14,913 nt of DNA from NCBI GenBank assembly GCA_963714645.1, contig CAVQQX010000005.1, forward strand, positions 1-14,913, read 5' to 3'. Position numbers and translations under genes: made by a program. Of the stretch, positions 7,920 to 14,913 are shown one piece after another. This DNA comes from RPQJ01 sp963714645. Lineage in GTDB: Bacteria; Pseudomonadota; Gammaproteobacteria; Steroidobacterales; Steroidobacteraceae. The notes under the pieces are model-generated. The model saw only the letters and a program-made list of their open reading frames with translations, was not told where the DNA came from and did not search any database. How positions within the stretch are numbered: the first letter of the stretch is position 1; the number at the start of each line of letters is the position of its first letter.

Positions 7920-7963
7920 CGCCATGCGCGGTGGAGGATGAGTATCATCCCCCGCGCATGGCG
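7920..7963 (+). promoter_or_regulatory. Long stem-loop enclosing the start of the SLOG gene
   Basis: The outer arms CGCCATGCGCGG (7920-7931) and CCGCGCATGGCG (7952-7963) are perfect 12-bp reverse complements. Inside them, GGATGA (7936-7941) and TCATCC (7945-7950) pair over a GTA triloop. In mRNA, the right arm would bury the likely ATG start (7958) of the SLOG gene, and the GGAGG at 7933-7937 would also lie inside the structure. There is no T-tract, so a classic terminator is less likely than translational control, a processing site or a DNA operator. It begins 13 nt after the stop of the upstream gene. Confidence 0.6.
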
Positions 7964-9760
7964 ACGGCTTCACAGTACGCGACCCCTGCGGCGGCGCCGT
8001 TCACGGCCGGCGCCGGTCGCCGGGTCGGGCCACGCAGCTACAGCGTCCCGCTGGTCGTCGCCGTCACCGGCCACCGCGATCTCGTCGAAAGTGAGCTGCC
8101 GCTGATCCGGTCGCGCGTCCGCGACTGCCTGTTCAGCCTGCGCTACGAGTATCCGAGCCGCATCATCGTCGTGATGTCCGCGCTGGCCGAAGGTGCGGAC
8201 CGCCTGGTGGCCGAGGAGGCGCTCGCGCTCGGCCTGCCGCTCTCCGTCGTGCTGCCGATGCCGCGCGCGCTCTACGCGGACGACTTCCCGACCGAGGCTT
8301 CCCGCCGGCATTTCGCCCGACTCTGCGACGCGGCGCACGAACTCTTCGAGTTGCCGCTCGCTCCGGGCAGCAACGAACGCGCGATCGCCGAGCCCGGTCC
8401 TGCCCGGTCGCGCCAGTACGCACAGCTCGGCGTGTTCCTGTGCGCGCACTGCCACGTGCTGCTCGCGCTCTGGGACGGCAGGGAAAGCGACCAGCTGGGT
8501 GGGACGAGCCAGGTCGTCCGGTTCCACCACCAGGACCACATGCCCGGCTACACCTCGCGCGTCGCTGCGAGCCGCCTCAACCTGACGGAGGACGAGAGCG
8601 ACCTCGTCTACCACATCGTGTGTTCGCGTGACCGGCCGGACGGCCGCCCGGCGCCGGGCCTGCAACCGCTCGAGGTCTGCTGGTTCACGACCGACGAGGC
8701 GCAACCGCGCGCGGCGCAGATGCCGGCGCGGCATCGCCGGGTGTTCATGCACACCAACGAGTTCAGCCGGGAGGCGCAGGCGTTCGCGACCGAGATCGAC
8801 CGCGGCTCCTACCCGTTGCTCACGACGGAACAGGCTGCCACGATGCCGCCGGGGCTGCGGGACATCAACCAGGTCTTCTGCGCGGCGGATTACCTCGCGA
8901 TCCATTACCAGAAGCGGTTCATGCGCACGCTGCGCTGGGGGCACGTGTTCGCGTTCCTGACGGCCGTCGCGTACCTGACCTACACGGACCTCAATGCCAC
9001 GACGTACGTCGTCGCGACGATCATCGCGCTGATGCTCGGCTCGGTCGCGGTCAACGCGCTCGCCGTGCGCGGCAGCTGGCACCGCAAGTACCTGGATTAC
9101 CGGACGCTTGCCGAAGGGCTGCGGGTGCAGTTCTACTGGGCGGCGGCCGGGGTGACGAGCGGCAACGCCACGAAGTTCGCGCACGACAACTTCCTGCAGA
9201 TGCAGGACCCGGAACTCGGCTGGATCAGGAACGTCATGCGCGTCGCGGGCACGGAGTGCGACGTCGCGCCCAACATGTCACCCGACGGCCTGCAGTTCAC
9301 GTTGCAGGAGTGGATCGGCGACGACCGCACCGGGCAGCTCGGCTACTATCGCAGGAAGTCGCGCCAGCGCATCGCCGAGCACGAGTCGACGCTCAAGATC
9401 GGCCGGCTGGGCATCGGTGTCACGATCGTGACGCTCACGTTGCTGCTGTTCTTCGGCTCCGCGATCCCCGACGGCTTCCGCGTGAGCGTGGTGTACACGA
9501 TGGGCGTCGTGCTGCTGCTCGTGGGCGTCCGGCAGTCCTATGCCAAGAGCACGGCGGAGTCGGAGCTGATCAAGCAATACGAGTTCATGTACCGGATTTT
9601 CCACAATGCCCGGCGCCGCATCGACGAGGCTGAGGGGGATGCCGACCGGCGTCGGTTGCTCAAGGTGCTCGGCGACGCGGCGCTCGAGGAGCACGCGCAG
9701 TGGATCCTGATCCACCGCGAACGCTCGATCGACGAGAAAGAAGGACTCAAGCTCGGCTGA
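7958..9760 (+). CDS. SLOG-like domain protein with four C-terminal membrane helices
   Basis: Membrane protein of 600 residues. Residues about 31-188 look like a SLOG (SMF/DprA-LOG) Rossmann domain, a fold that binds nucleotide-derived ligands. Seen: VVAVTGHRD (33-41), the glycine-rich SALAEGADR (74-82), a helix-strand pattern ending in LLALWDG (168-174), and GGTSQVV (181-187) in place of the usual GGxGT loop. Residues about 190-325 are unassigned. Two helix pairs follow, near 327-344/349-368 and 482-501/509-526, each succeeded by a charged helix (KYLDYRTLAEGLR at 377-389; KQYEFMYRIFHNARRRI at 539-555). The second half recalls SLATT/DUF4231-type membrane modules of nucleotide-signalling conflict systems; that link is tentative. 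The ATG at 7958 is preferred; an in-frame GTG at 7931 would add nine residues, and neither has a well-spaced ribosome site. The TIR gene starts 3 nt downstream, so the two proteins are likely made together. Confidence 0.72.
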   Translation: MATASQYATPAAAPFTAGAGRRVGPRSYSVPLVVAVTGHRDLVESELPLIRSRVRDCLFSLRYEYPSRIIVVMSALAEGADRLVAEEALALGLPLSVVLPMPRALYADDFPTEASRRHFARLCDAAHELFELPLAPGSNERAIAEPGPARSRQYAQLGVFLCAHCHVLLALWDGRESDQLGGTSQVVRFHHQDHMPGYTSRVAASRLNLTEDESDLVYHIVCSRDRPDGRPAPGLQPLEVCWFTTDEAQPRAAQMPARHRRVFMHTNEFSREAQAFATEIDRGSYPLLTTEQAATMPPGLRDINQVFCAADYLAIHYQKRFMRTLRWGHVFAFLTAVAYLTYTDLNATTYVVATIIALMLGSVAVNALAVRGSWHRKYLDYRTLAEGLRVQFYWAAAGVTSGNATKFAHDNFLQMQDPELGWIRNVMRVAGTECDVAPNMSPDGLQFTLQEWIGDDRTGQLGYYRRKSRQRIAEHESTLKIGRLGIGVTIVTLTLLLFFGSAIPDGFRVSVVYTMGVVLLLVGVRQSYAKSTAESELIKQYEFMYRIFHNARRRIDEAEGDADRRRLLKVLGDAALEEHAQWILIHRERSIDEKEGLKLG

Positions 9761-9763
9761 CCG

Positions 9764-11989
9764 ATGGAACCGACGACGAACCCGACGCCGCCCTTCCGCT
9801 ACCGCGCCTTCATCAGCTACAGCCACGCGGACGAGGAGTGGGCCAAGTGGCTGCATCGCGCGCTCGAGACCTACAAGGTGCCGCGGCGACTCGTCGGCCG
9901 CGAGACGCCGTTCGGGCCGGTGCCGGAGCGCCTCACCCCGGTGTTCCGCGACCGCGACGAGCTCGCGACGGCGACGAGCCTCGGGGAGATCCTCACGGAG
10001 GCGCTGCAGGGGTCGGCCTGCCAGCTGGTGATCTGCTCGCGACGCTCGGCCAAGTCGCGCTGGGTCAACGAGGAAATCAAGACCTTCAAGCGCCTGGGCA
10101 AGGCGCACCGGATCTTCGCCGTCATCGTCGACGGCGAACCGCATGCTTCGGCCAGCCCGGCGACGGCCGACGACGAATGCTTTCCGCCGGCGCTGATCTT
10201 CCGGATGGGCCCCGACGGCGAACTGACGCACGAGCCGACCGAACCGATCGCCGCGGATGTGCGACCCGGCAAGGACAGCCGCCTCGACGTCAAGCTGAAA
10301 CTGATCGCCGGGATGCTCGGCGTCGGCCTCGACGAACTGAAGCAGCGCGAGGCCGCGCGTCGCCACCGGCGCATGATGTACCTCGCCGCCGCCTCCGTGA
10401 CCGGCATGGCCATCACCTCCACGCTGGCCGGCGCCGCCTGGCTCGCGCGCAACGAGGCGGAGCGACAGCGGGTGCGCGCGGAGTCCGAGGCCGAGACCGC
10501 GCGCCAGACCACACGGTTCATGGTGGACCTGTTCAAGGTGTCCGACCCGAGCGAGGCGCTCGGCAATACCATCACGGCGCGCGAGATCCTCGACAAGGGC
10601 GCGACGCGCATCGATCGGGAACTTGCCGACCAGCCCGCAATCCAGGCCACGCTGATGGACACCATGGGGACGGTCTACACCAGCCTCGGGCTCTACGATT
10701 CCGCGATCCCGCTGGTACGCAAGGCCTACGAGCGACGGTTGCAGCTCTGGGGTGCCCAGCATGCCGAAGTGGCGAGCAGCCTCAACCACCTGGGCGAGGT
10801 GCTCACGCTCAAGTCCGACTTCGACGAAGCCGAGACGCGGCTGCGCGAGGCGCTGGCAATACGCCGCAAGGTGAAAGGTCCGCAGAGCGCCGAGGTCGCC
10901 GATACGCTTGCGACGCTCGCCGACCTGCTGCGGTCGAAGGGCGAGCACCAGCAGGCGGAGCCGATCATCCGCGAGGCGCTCAAGATCCGGAAGAAGGTCT
11001 TCGGGCGCAAGGCGAACCCGGAGGTGGCGCGCACGGTCGAAGCGCTCGGGCTCAATTACTACGATCGCGGCGAGTACGCGCAGGCGGTCGAGCAGCTGCG
11101 CGAGGCAGCGGCGATGCAGCGCAAGCTGCACCCGGACAAGCCGCATCCCGCGCTCGCGCAGGCGACCGACAACCTCGCGTTCGCGCTGATGGAACTCGGC
11201 AGGCCCGGAGAAGCCGAGCCTCTCGTGCGCCTCGCGCTGGCGATGAAGCGCCAGCTCTTCGGCGAGGTCCACCCGGAGACGGCGACCGGACTCAACAACC
11301 TCGCGTACGTGCTCGAGGGGCAGCAGCGATACGACGACGCAGAAGCGGCGTATCGCGCGTCGCTGGCCATCAACCGCAAGCTGCTCGGCGACTCCCACCC
11401 GTCGATCGCCCTGAACCTCAGCAACATCGCATTCGTCGAGTATGCGAAGAACGAGCGGGTGTCCGCGATCAGGATGCTGCGCGAGTCGCTCGAGATGTCG
11501 CGCAAGGAACTCGGTCCGAACCACCCGGACGTCGGCGGCCGGGCCGCGAGCCTGGCCTACTGGCTGCTCGAGGAGGGGAAGTACGCCGAGGCGCAGGACC
11601 TCGTGGACGAGGCGATCGCGATCCGCGAGCGCGCGCTCGGACCGGGCCATCCCCAGGTCGCCAACACCGTCACGATCAAGGCGACGCTGATGCTGAACCA
11701 GGGCCGTTTGCTGGAGGCGTTCGCGCTCGCCGAAAACGCCCGTGCGGCGCTCGCCAAGGCGCTGCCGGCCGGAAGCTGGCAGATCGCTGCCGCGATGAGT
11801 GTCGAAGGGGCGGCCCTGATGCACATGGGTCGCTACGTCGAGGCCGAGCCGATGCTGCTCGGTAGCGTGGAGGGTCTCAGGTCCGCGCCGATCCCGAACC
11901 TCGCCGAGCGGGGCCAGCTGCGCCTGATCGAGCTCTACCAGCGGTGGGGCAAGCCTGCCGAAGTCCAGAAGCTGCGGGCCCAGCGTTGA
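9764..11989 (+). CDS. TIR domain - membrane helix - TPR repeat protein
   Basis: A 741-residue protein. Residues 10-165 form a bacterial TIR (TIR_2-type) domain: YRAFISYSHADEEWA (13-27), a PVFRDRDEL box (59-67), and CSRRSAKSRWVNEEI (91-105), where Glu104 sits at the position of the catalytic glutamate of NAD-cleaving TIR domains. A basic stretch (EAARRHRR, 196-203) precedes one membrane helix (about 204-227). After a charged helical neck, residues from about 270 to the end hold roughly nine kinesin-light-chain-type TPRs of 42-residue spacing, with repeated 'A..L..LA..L...G.Y..AE.L...AL.I......G..HP'. Positive-inside logic puts TIR in the cytosol and the TPR array in the periplasm (inference). 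It starts 3 nt after the SLOG gene; its stop overlaps the next gene's probable start. Known bacterial TIRs of this kind hydrolyse NAD or make cyclic ADP-ribose signals; others are only adaptors. Confidence 0.9.
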   Translation: MEPTTNPTPPFRYRAFISYSHADEEWAKWLHRALETYKVPRRLVGRETPFGPVPERLTPVFRDRDELATATSLGEILTEALQGSACQLVICSRRSAKSRWVNEEIKTFKRLGKAHRIFAVIVDGEPHASASPATADDECFPPALIFRMGPDGELTHEPTEPIAADVRPGKDSRLDVKLKLIAGMLGVGLDELKQREAARRHRRMMYLAAASVTGMAITSTLAGAAWLARNEAERQRVRAESEAETARQTTRFMVDLFKVSDPSEALGNTITAREILDKGATRIDRELADQPAIQATLMDTMGTVYTSLGLYDSAIPLVRKAYERRLQLWGAQHAEVASSLNHLGEVLTLKSDFDEAETRLREALAIRRKVKGPQSAEVADTLATLADLLRSKGEHQQAEPIIREALKIRKKVFGRKANPEVARTVEALGLNYYDRGEYAQAVEQLREAAAMQRKLHPDKPHPALAQATDNLAFALMELGRPGEAEPLVRLALAMKRQLFGEVHPETATGLNNLAYVLEGQQRYDDAEAAYRASLAINRKLLGDSHPSIALNLSNIAFVEYAKNERVSAIRMLRESLEMSRKELGPNHPDVGGRAASLAYWLLEEGKYAEAQDLVDEAIAIRERALGPGHPQVANTVTIKATLMLNQGRLLEAFALAENARAALAKALPAGSWQIAAAMSVEGAALMHMGRYVEAEPMLLGSVEGLRSAPIPNLAERGQLRLIELYQRWGKPAEVQKLRAQR

Positions 11990-13188
11990 GCGCGACTCCC
12001 GACCGGCGGTCGGCCGGTCTCGCGGGCGCCATGTTCCTGATGGCGACCAGCGCCATCGGGCCGGGATTCATCACGCAGACCACGCAGTTCACGGCGCAGC
12101 TCGGCGCAGCGTTCGCGTTCGCGATCGTCGTCGCGGTGGTGATCGACGTCGCATTGCAGCTCAACGTCTGGCGCGTGATCGGAACTTCGGGTTTGCGCGC
12201 ACCCGAGCTCGCGAACCGCGTGCTGCCGGGGGCGGGTCACGTGCTCACGGGTTGTGTCGTGCTCGGCGGGTTCGTCTTCAATGTCGGCAACGTCGCGGGC
12301 GCCGGGCTCGGCCTCGACGCGCTCGCGGGCATCGACCCGAGGGTCGGCGGCGCCGTTTCCGCGCTGTTCGCAATTGCCATCTTCATGTCACGTCGCGCCG
12401 GCCGGGCGATGGACCGCAGCGTCGTGGCACTGGGCGTGCTGATGATCGGGCTCACGGCGTACGTCGCCTGGGTGTCGAATCCCCCGCTCGCCGCGGCGCT
12501 CCGTAACGTCGCGCTGCCCGACCGCGTCGACGTGCTCGCCATCACCACGCTGGTCGGCGGAACGGTCGGCGGCTACATCACGTACGCGGGCGCGCACCGC
12601 ATGCTCGAGGCCAGCGCCGGCGGCGCGCCCGACATCCAGGCGATCACGCGCGCCTCCGTCTCCGGCGTGCTGGTGACCGGGCTCATGCGTGTCGTGCTGT
12701 TCCTGGCCGTGCTCGGGGTCGTGGCTGCAGGTGTGGACCTCGGGCGCGACAACCCGGCGGCGTCGGCGTTCGGTGCCGCCGCGGGAGAGGCGGGTCGCCG
12801 GCTCTTCGGACTGGTGCTGTGGGCCGCGGCGATCACGTCCGTGATCGGCGCTTCCTATACGTCGGTGTCCTTCATCGTCGCGAGCCGGCCGGCGCTCGAG
12901 CGATCGCGCTCGCGGCTCGTCGCGGTGTTCGTGGCCTCGTCGACGGCGATCTTCCTGCTGGCGGGCGCCGCACCCGTGCCCCTGCTGATTTTTGCGGGTG
13001 CTTTCAACGGCGTGATCCTGCCGGTCGGCGTCGCGCTGCTGCTGTGGGCCGCCTGGCGGCGCAGCGGCGATCTGCTTCGCTCTCATGCGTACCCGCGGGC
13101 CCTGCTGGCCGCCGGCTTGCTCGCCTGGCTGCTGACGGTCTACCTCGCATGGCAGTCGTTCGGTCGTCTCGGGGCACTGTTCGCTTGA
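11986..13188 (+). CDS. Divergent Nramp-like membrane transporter
   Basis: A polytopic membrane protein of about 400 residues with around 11 hydrophobic segments, related to the Nramp (SLC11/MntH) superfamily but closer in motif to the non-canonical YcsG-like branch. Helix 1 has GPGFITQTTQF (25-35), where GPGF aligns with the same motif of Nramp, but the metal-binding DPGN becomes TAQL (36-39). In helix 6, GGTVGGYITYAGAHRM (191-206) replaces the usual MPHN with GGYI (195-198). Transition-metal transport is therefore doubtful and the substrate is unknown. The frame is open from GTG 11944, but the TTG at 11986, overlapping the TIR stop (TTGA), leaves a normal short N-terminus; ATG 12031 would cut into helix 1. 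The overlap implies translational coupling to the TIR gene. YcsG-type members elsewhere accompany 5-oxoprolinase genes, absent here. Confidence 0.78.
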   Translation: MSATPDRRSAGLAGAMFLMATSAIGPGFITQTTQFTAQLGAAFAFAIVVAVVIDVALQLNVWRVIGTSGLRAPELANRVLPGAGHVLTGCVVLGGFVFNVGNVAGAGLGLDALAGIDPRVGGAVSALFAIAIFMSRRAGRAMDRSVVALGVLMIGLTAYVAWVSNPPLAAALRNVALPDRVDVLAITTLVGGTVGGYITYAGAHRMLEASAGGAPDIQAITRASVSGVLVTGLMRVVLFLAVLGVVAAGVDLGRDNPAASAFGAAAGEAGRRLFGLVLWAAAITSVIGASYTSVSFIVASRPALERSRSRLVAVFVASSTAIFLLAGAAPVPLLIFAGAFNGVILPVGVALLLWAAWRRSGDLLRSHAYPRALLAAGLLAWLLTVYLAWQSFGRLGALFA

Positions 13189-13283
13189 CCCGTGGGTTAA
13201 ATTGCATGGGCGGAAGCGGCTGTGTAGTCTCGCGCGCGGCGCGTGGCTGCCGCCCGCGCAATCCTCCCCCGTTGCCCACCGGA

Positions 13284-13297
13284 CATCGAGCTCGATG
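13284..13297. promoter_or_regulatory. 14-bp perfect palindrome just before the phosphoethanolamine transferase gene
   Basis: CATCGAGCTCGATG is a perfect palindrome without a spacer, ending 13 nt before the ATG at 13311. It occupies the ribosome-binding region, which otherwise shows no clear Shine-Dalgarno sequence. It could be a dimeric repressor site or an RNA hairpin limiting translation; chance in GC-rich DNA is also possible. Confidence 0.3.
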
Positions 13298-13310
13298 AGT
13301 GACGCACGAC

Positions 13311-14913
13311 ATGGTCCGTGACGCCCAGCCGCGATGGCGCAGGCCCGCGCTGCGCCTGCAGACCCTCAATCTCTGCGTTGCGCTGTGGCTGCTGACGGCG
13401 CTCAACGTGCCGTTCTGGTGGGCGCTGCGGAGCGCGTTCGGCAGCCGGGACGCCGCGCGTGGGGCGTTCCAGCTCACGTTGCCGCTGTTGGCGCTCGCGA
13501 TCGTCTGGCTCACGCTCGAGCTGCTGACCTGGGGCCGCACTGCGCGATACGTCCTGGCGGCGCTGCTGTTGATCTCCGCCGCCGCCGCTTACTTCATGTG
13601 GTCGTACGGTATCGTGTTCGACCGGGCCATGATCGGCAACCTGGTCGAGACCGACCTGGCCGAGACCAGGGAGTTGCTGACGTGGCGCCTCATGGGCTGG
13701 ATGGCAGTCTTCGGCCTGTTGCCCGTGCTGCTGCTCGCACTGGTGGAGGTTCCTGCGCTCGGCTGGTCGCGCCAGGCCGTGCACAAGGCCGCGGTCTTCG
13801 TCGGCCTCGTTGCGAGTGTCGCACTGCTGGTGGCGCCCTTCGTCGCATCGTACGCCGCGCTGCTGCGTAACCACCGCGACCTGCGATTGCTGCTGCTTCC
13901 GACCAACTATCTCTACGCGGCGCAGGGTTACGCGAGAACCCGCCTGGCGACACCGACGCGCATCGAGCAGGTCGGCGCCGACGCGCGGCGGGCGCCCGCA
14001 GCCGCGGGCTCCAGGCCGCGCGTGGTATTGCTGGTCATCGGCGAGACTGCACGCGCCGCAAATTTCGCGCTGAGCGGTTACGCGCGCGATACGAACCCGG
14101 CGCTGTCGCGGGAGCGCGACCTGGTGAACCTGACCCGGGTGACGGCCTGCGGCACGTCGACCGCGGTCTCGCTGCCATGCATGTTCCTCGACGTCGGACG
14201 CGCGAAGTACCGCGACGGCATGGCGCGCAAGCGCGAGAACCTGCTCGACGTCCTGCAGCGAGCAGGTGTCGGCGTGTACTGGCTCGACAACAACTCGGGC
14301 TGCAAGGGCCTGTGCGACCGCGTGCCCAACGAAAAGCCGGCGCTCAAACGATCATCTCCACCGTTCTGCAACGAGGGCGGGTGCTGGGACGAAATACTGC
14401 TCGACGGGCTGCAACGGCGCCTCGATGCGATCGAACGGGACACCGTGATCGTCCTCCACCCGAAAGGCAGTCACGGCCCGGCGTACTACATGCGGGTGCC
14501 GCCGGCCTTCGAGCATTTCAAGCCCGCGTGCCGGACGAACCAGCTCGACCGGTGCTCGCGCGAGAGCATCGTCAACGCCTACGACAACACGCTGCGGTAC
14601 ACCGACCACGTACTTGCGAGCGCGATCGGGATGTTGCGGCGGAACGAAGCGCGGCTCGACTCCGCCATGATTTACGTTTCCGATCACGGCGAGTCGCTCG
14701 GCGAGAACGGACTCTACCTCCACGGCCTGCCGTTCATGCTCGCGCCGAGGGAACAGACCCACGTGCCGATGCTGCTGTGGCTGCCGCCGCGGATGCTCGC
14801 CCGCACGGGCATCGGCGGCGCCTGCCTGGAGCGCCGCGCCGGCGTTCCGTATTCCCACGACAACCTCTACCACTCGATGCTCGGGCTCCTCGACGTGCAG
14901 ACGGGCTTGTACC
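13311..14913 (+). CDS. eptA: Lipid A phosphoethanolamine transferase (EptA/MCR family), C-terminus cut off by window edge
   Basis: Inner-membrane enzyme that moves phosphoethanolamine from phosphatidylethanolamine to lipid A, lowering negative charge and typically raising resistance to polymyxins and cationic peptides. 534 codons are present and the frame is open at the right edge. Five N-terminal helices (for example LNLCVALWLLTALNVPFWW and RYVLAALLLISAAAAYFMW) precede the periplasmic alkaline-phosphatase-like domain. Catalytic residues are intact: GETARAANF with Glu245; CGTSTAVSLPC with nucleophile Thr284 between Cys280 and Cys290, which form a disulfide in the family; GSHGPAYY with His388; SDHGESLGE with Asp458 and His459. 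NNSGCKGLCDRVP and NEGGCWDEILLDGL are also typical. The usual LHQxGSHGP reads LHPKGSHGP here. The start ATG is the only suitable one and lies 122 nt after the Nramp-like gene, so it may have its own promoter. Confidence 0.93.
   Translation, partial: MVRDAQPRWRRPALRLQTLNLCVALWLLTALNVPFWWALRSAFGSRDAARGAFQLTLPLLALAIVWLTLELLTWGRTARYVLAALLLISAAAAYFMWSYGIVFDRAMIGNLVETDLAETRELLTWRLMGWMAVFGLLPVLLLALVEVPALGWSRQAVHKAAVFVGLVASVALLVAPFVASYAALLRNHRDLRLLLLPTNYLYAAQGYARTRLATPTRIEQVGADARRAPAAAGSRPRVVLLVIGETARAANFALSGYARDTNPALSRERDLVNLTRVTACGTSTAVSLPCMFLDVGRAKYRDGMARKRENLLDVLQRAGVGVYWLDNNSGCKGLCDRVPNEKPALKRSSPPFCNEGGCWDEILLDGLQRRLDAIERDTVIVLHPKGSHGPAYYMRVPPAFEHFKPACRTNQLDRCSRESIVNAYDNTLRYTDHVLASAIGMLRRNEARLDSAMIYVSDHGESLGENGLYLHGLPFMLAPREQTHVPMLLWLPPRMLARTGIGGACLERRAGVPYSHDNLYHSMLGLLDVQTGLY

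Noticed and set aside
9278..11824. 848-codon minus-strand open frame opposite the SLOG and TIR genes
   Set aside because: It lies antisense to two well-supported genes, is rich in Arg/His/Leu in the pattern made by GC-rich antisense codons, and shows no domain of its own.
9700..11865. 721-codon plus-strand open frame overlapping the TIR gene in another frame
   Set aside because: Its Arg/Ala/Gly/Pro-rich translation is a frame-shifted shadow of the TIR-TPR protein, whose own frame shows TIR motifs and regular TPR repeats.
13185..13202. TTGACC followed by TTAAAT as a promoter for eptA
   Set aside because: The two hexamers are far too close together for a sigma-70 promoter, and no -10-like box lies 16-18 nt downstream of TTGACC.
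1..14913. tRNA, rRNA, insertion sequences, integrase or CRISPR arrays
   Set aside because: I looked for them on both strands and saw none; the SLOG/TIR block has no visible mobile-element flanks in this window.

Overview
This window is GC-rich DNA, packed with genes, from a Gammaproteobacterium-like Gram-negative bacterium. The evidence is the divergent pepA / lptF-lptG arrangement, an RDD-family membrane protein after lptG, and an EptA/MCR-type lipid A phosphoethanolamine transferase. I cannot name the genus; a Xanthomonadales/Steroidobacterales/Nevskiales-type genome would fit, but that is inference.

Left part (1-4844), housekeeping and envelope genes. A leucyl aminopeptidase gene (pepA) runs off the left edge on the minus strand. 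Divergent from it, lptF and lptG overlap at TGATG and encode the two permease subunits of the LPS export ABC transporter. They converge on a small RDD-family membrane protein gene. Upstream of that, on the same minus strand, is an unrecognised 281-residue protein with two ordered ends joined by a long Ala/Pro/Ser/Arg-rich linker.

Middle (4845-5519), about 675 bases with no convincing gene. It holds an orphan terminator-like hairpin with a T-tract on the plus strand, a possible promoter with a small inverted repeat, and a strong ribosome binding site for the next gene.

Right part (5520-14913), all plus strand. First comes a 795-residue secreted, cysteine-rich protein of unknown function with one EF-hand/dockerin-type loop. 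It is followed by a tight block: (i) a SLOG-like Rossmann domain fused to four membrane helices, (ii) a TIR domain - one membrane helix - kinesin-light-chain-type TPR protein starting 3 nt later, and (iii) a divergent Nramp-like transporter whose probable TTG start overlaps the TIR stop codon. A lipid A phosphoethanolamine transferase gene then runs off the right edge.

The main item of interest is the SLOG-TM / TIR-TM-TPR pair. Its domain logic (TIR enzyme plus SLOG nucleotide sensor) parallels the Thoeris antiphage system, but both proteins are membrane-anchored, and the TPR array probably lies in the periplasm. The entry to this block carries a long near-perfect stem-loop (7920-7963) that encloses the likely start codon of the SLOG gene. 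That these genes form one signalling or defence system is inference from domain content and gene spacing.
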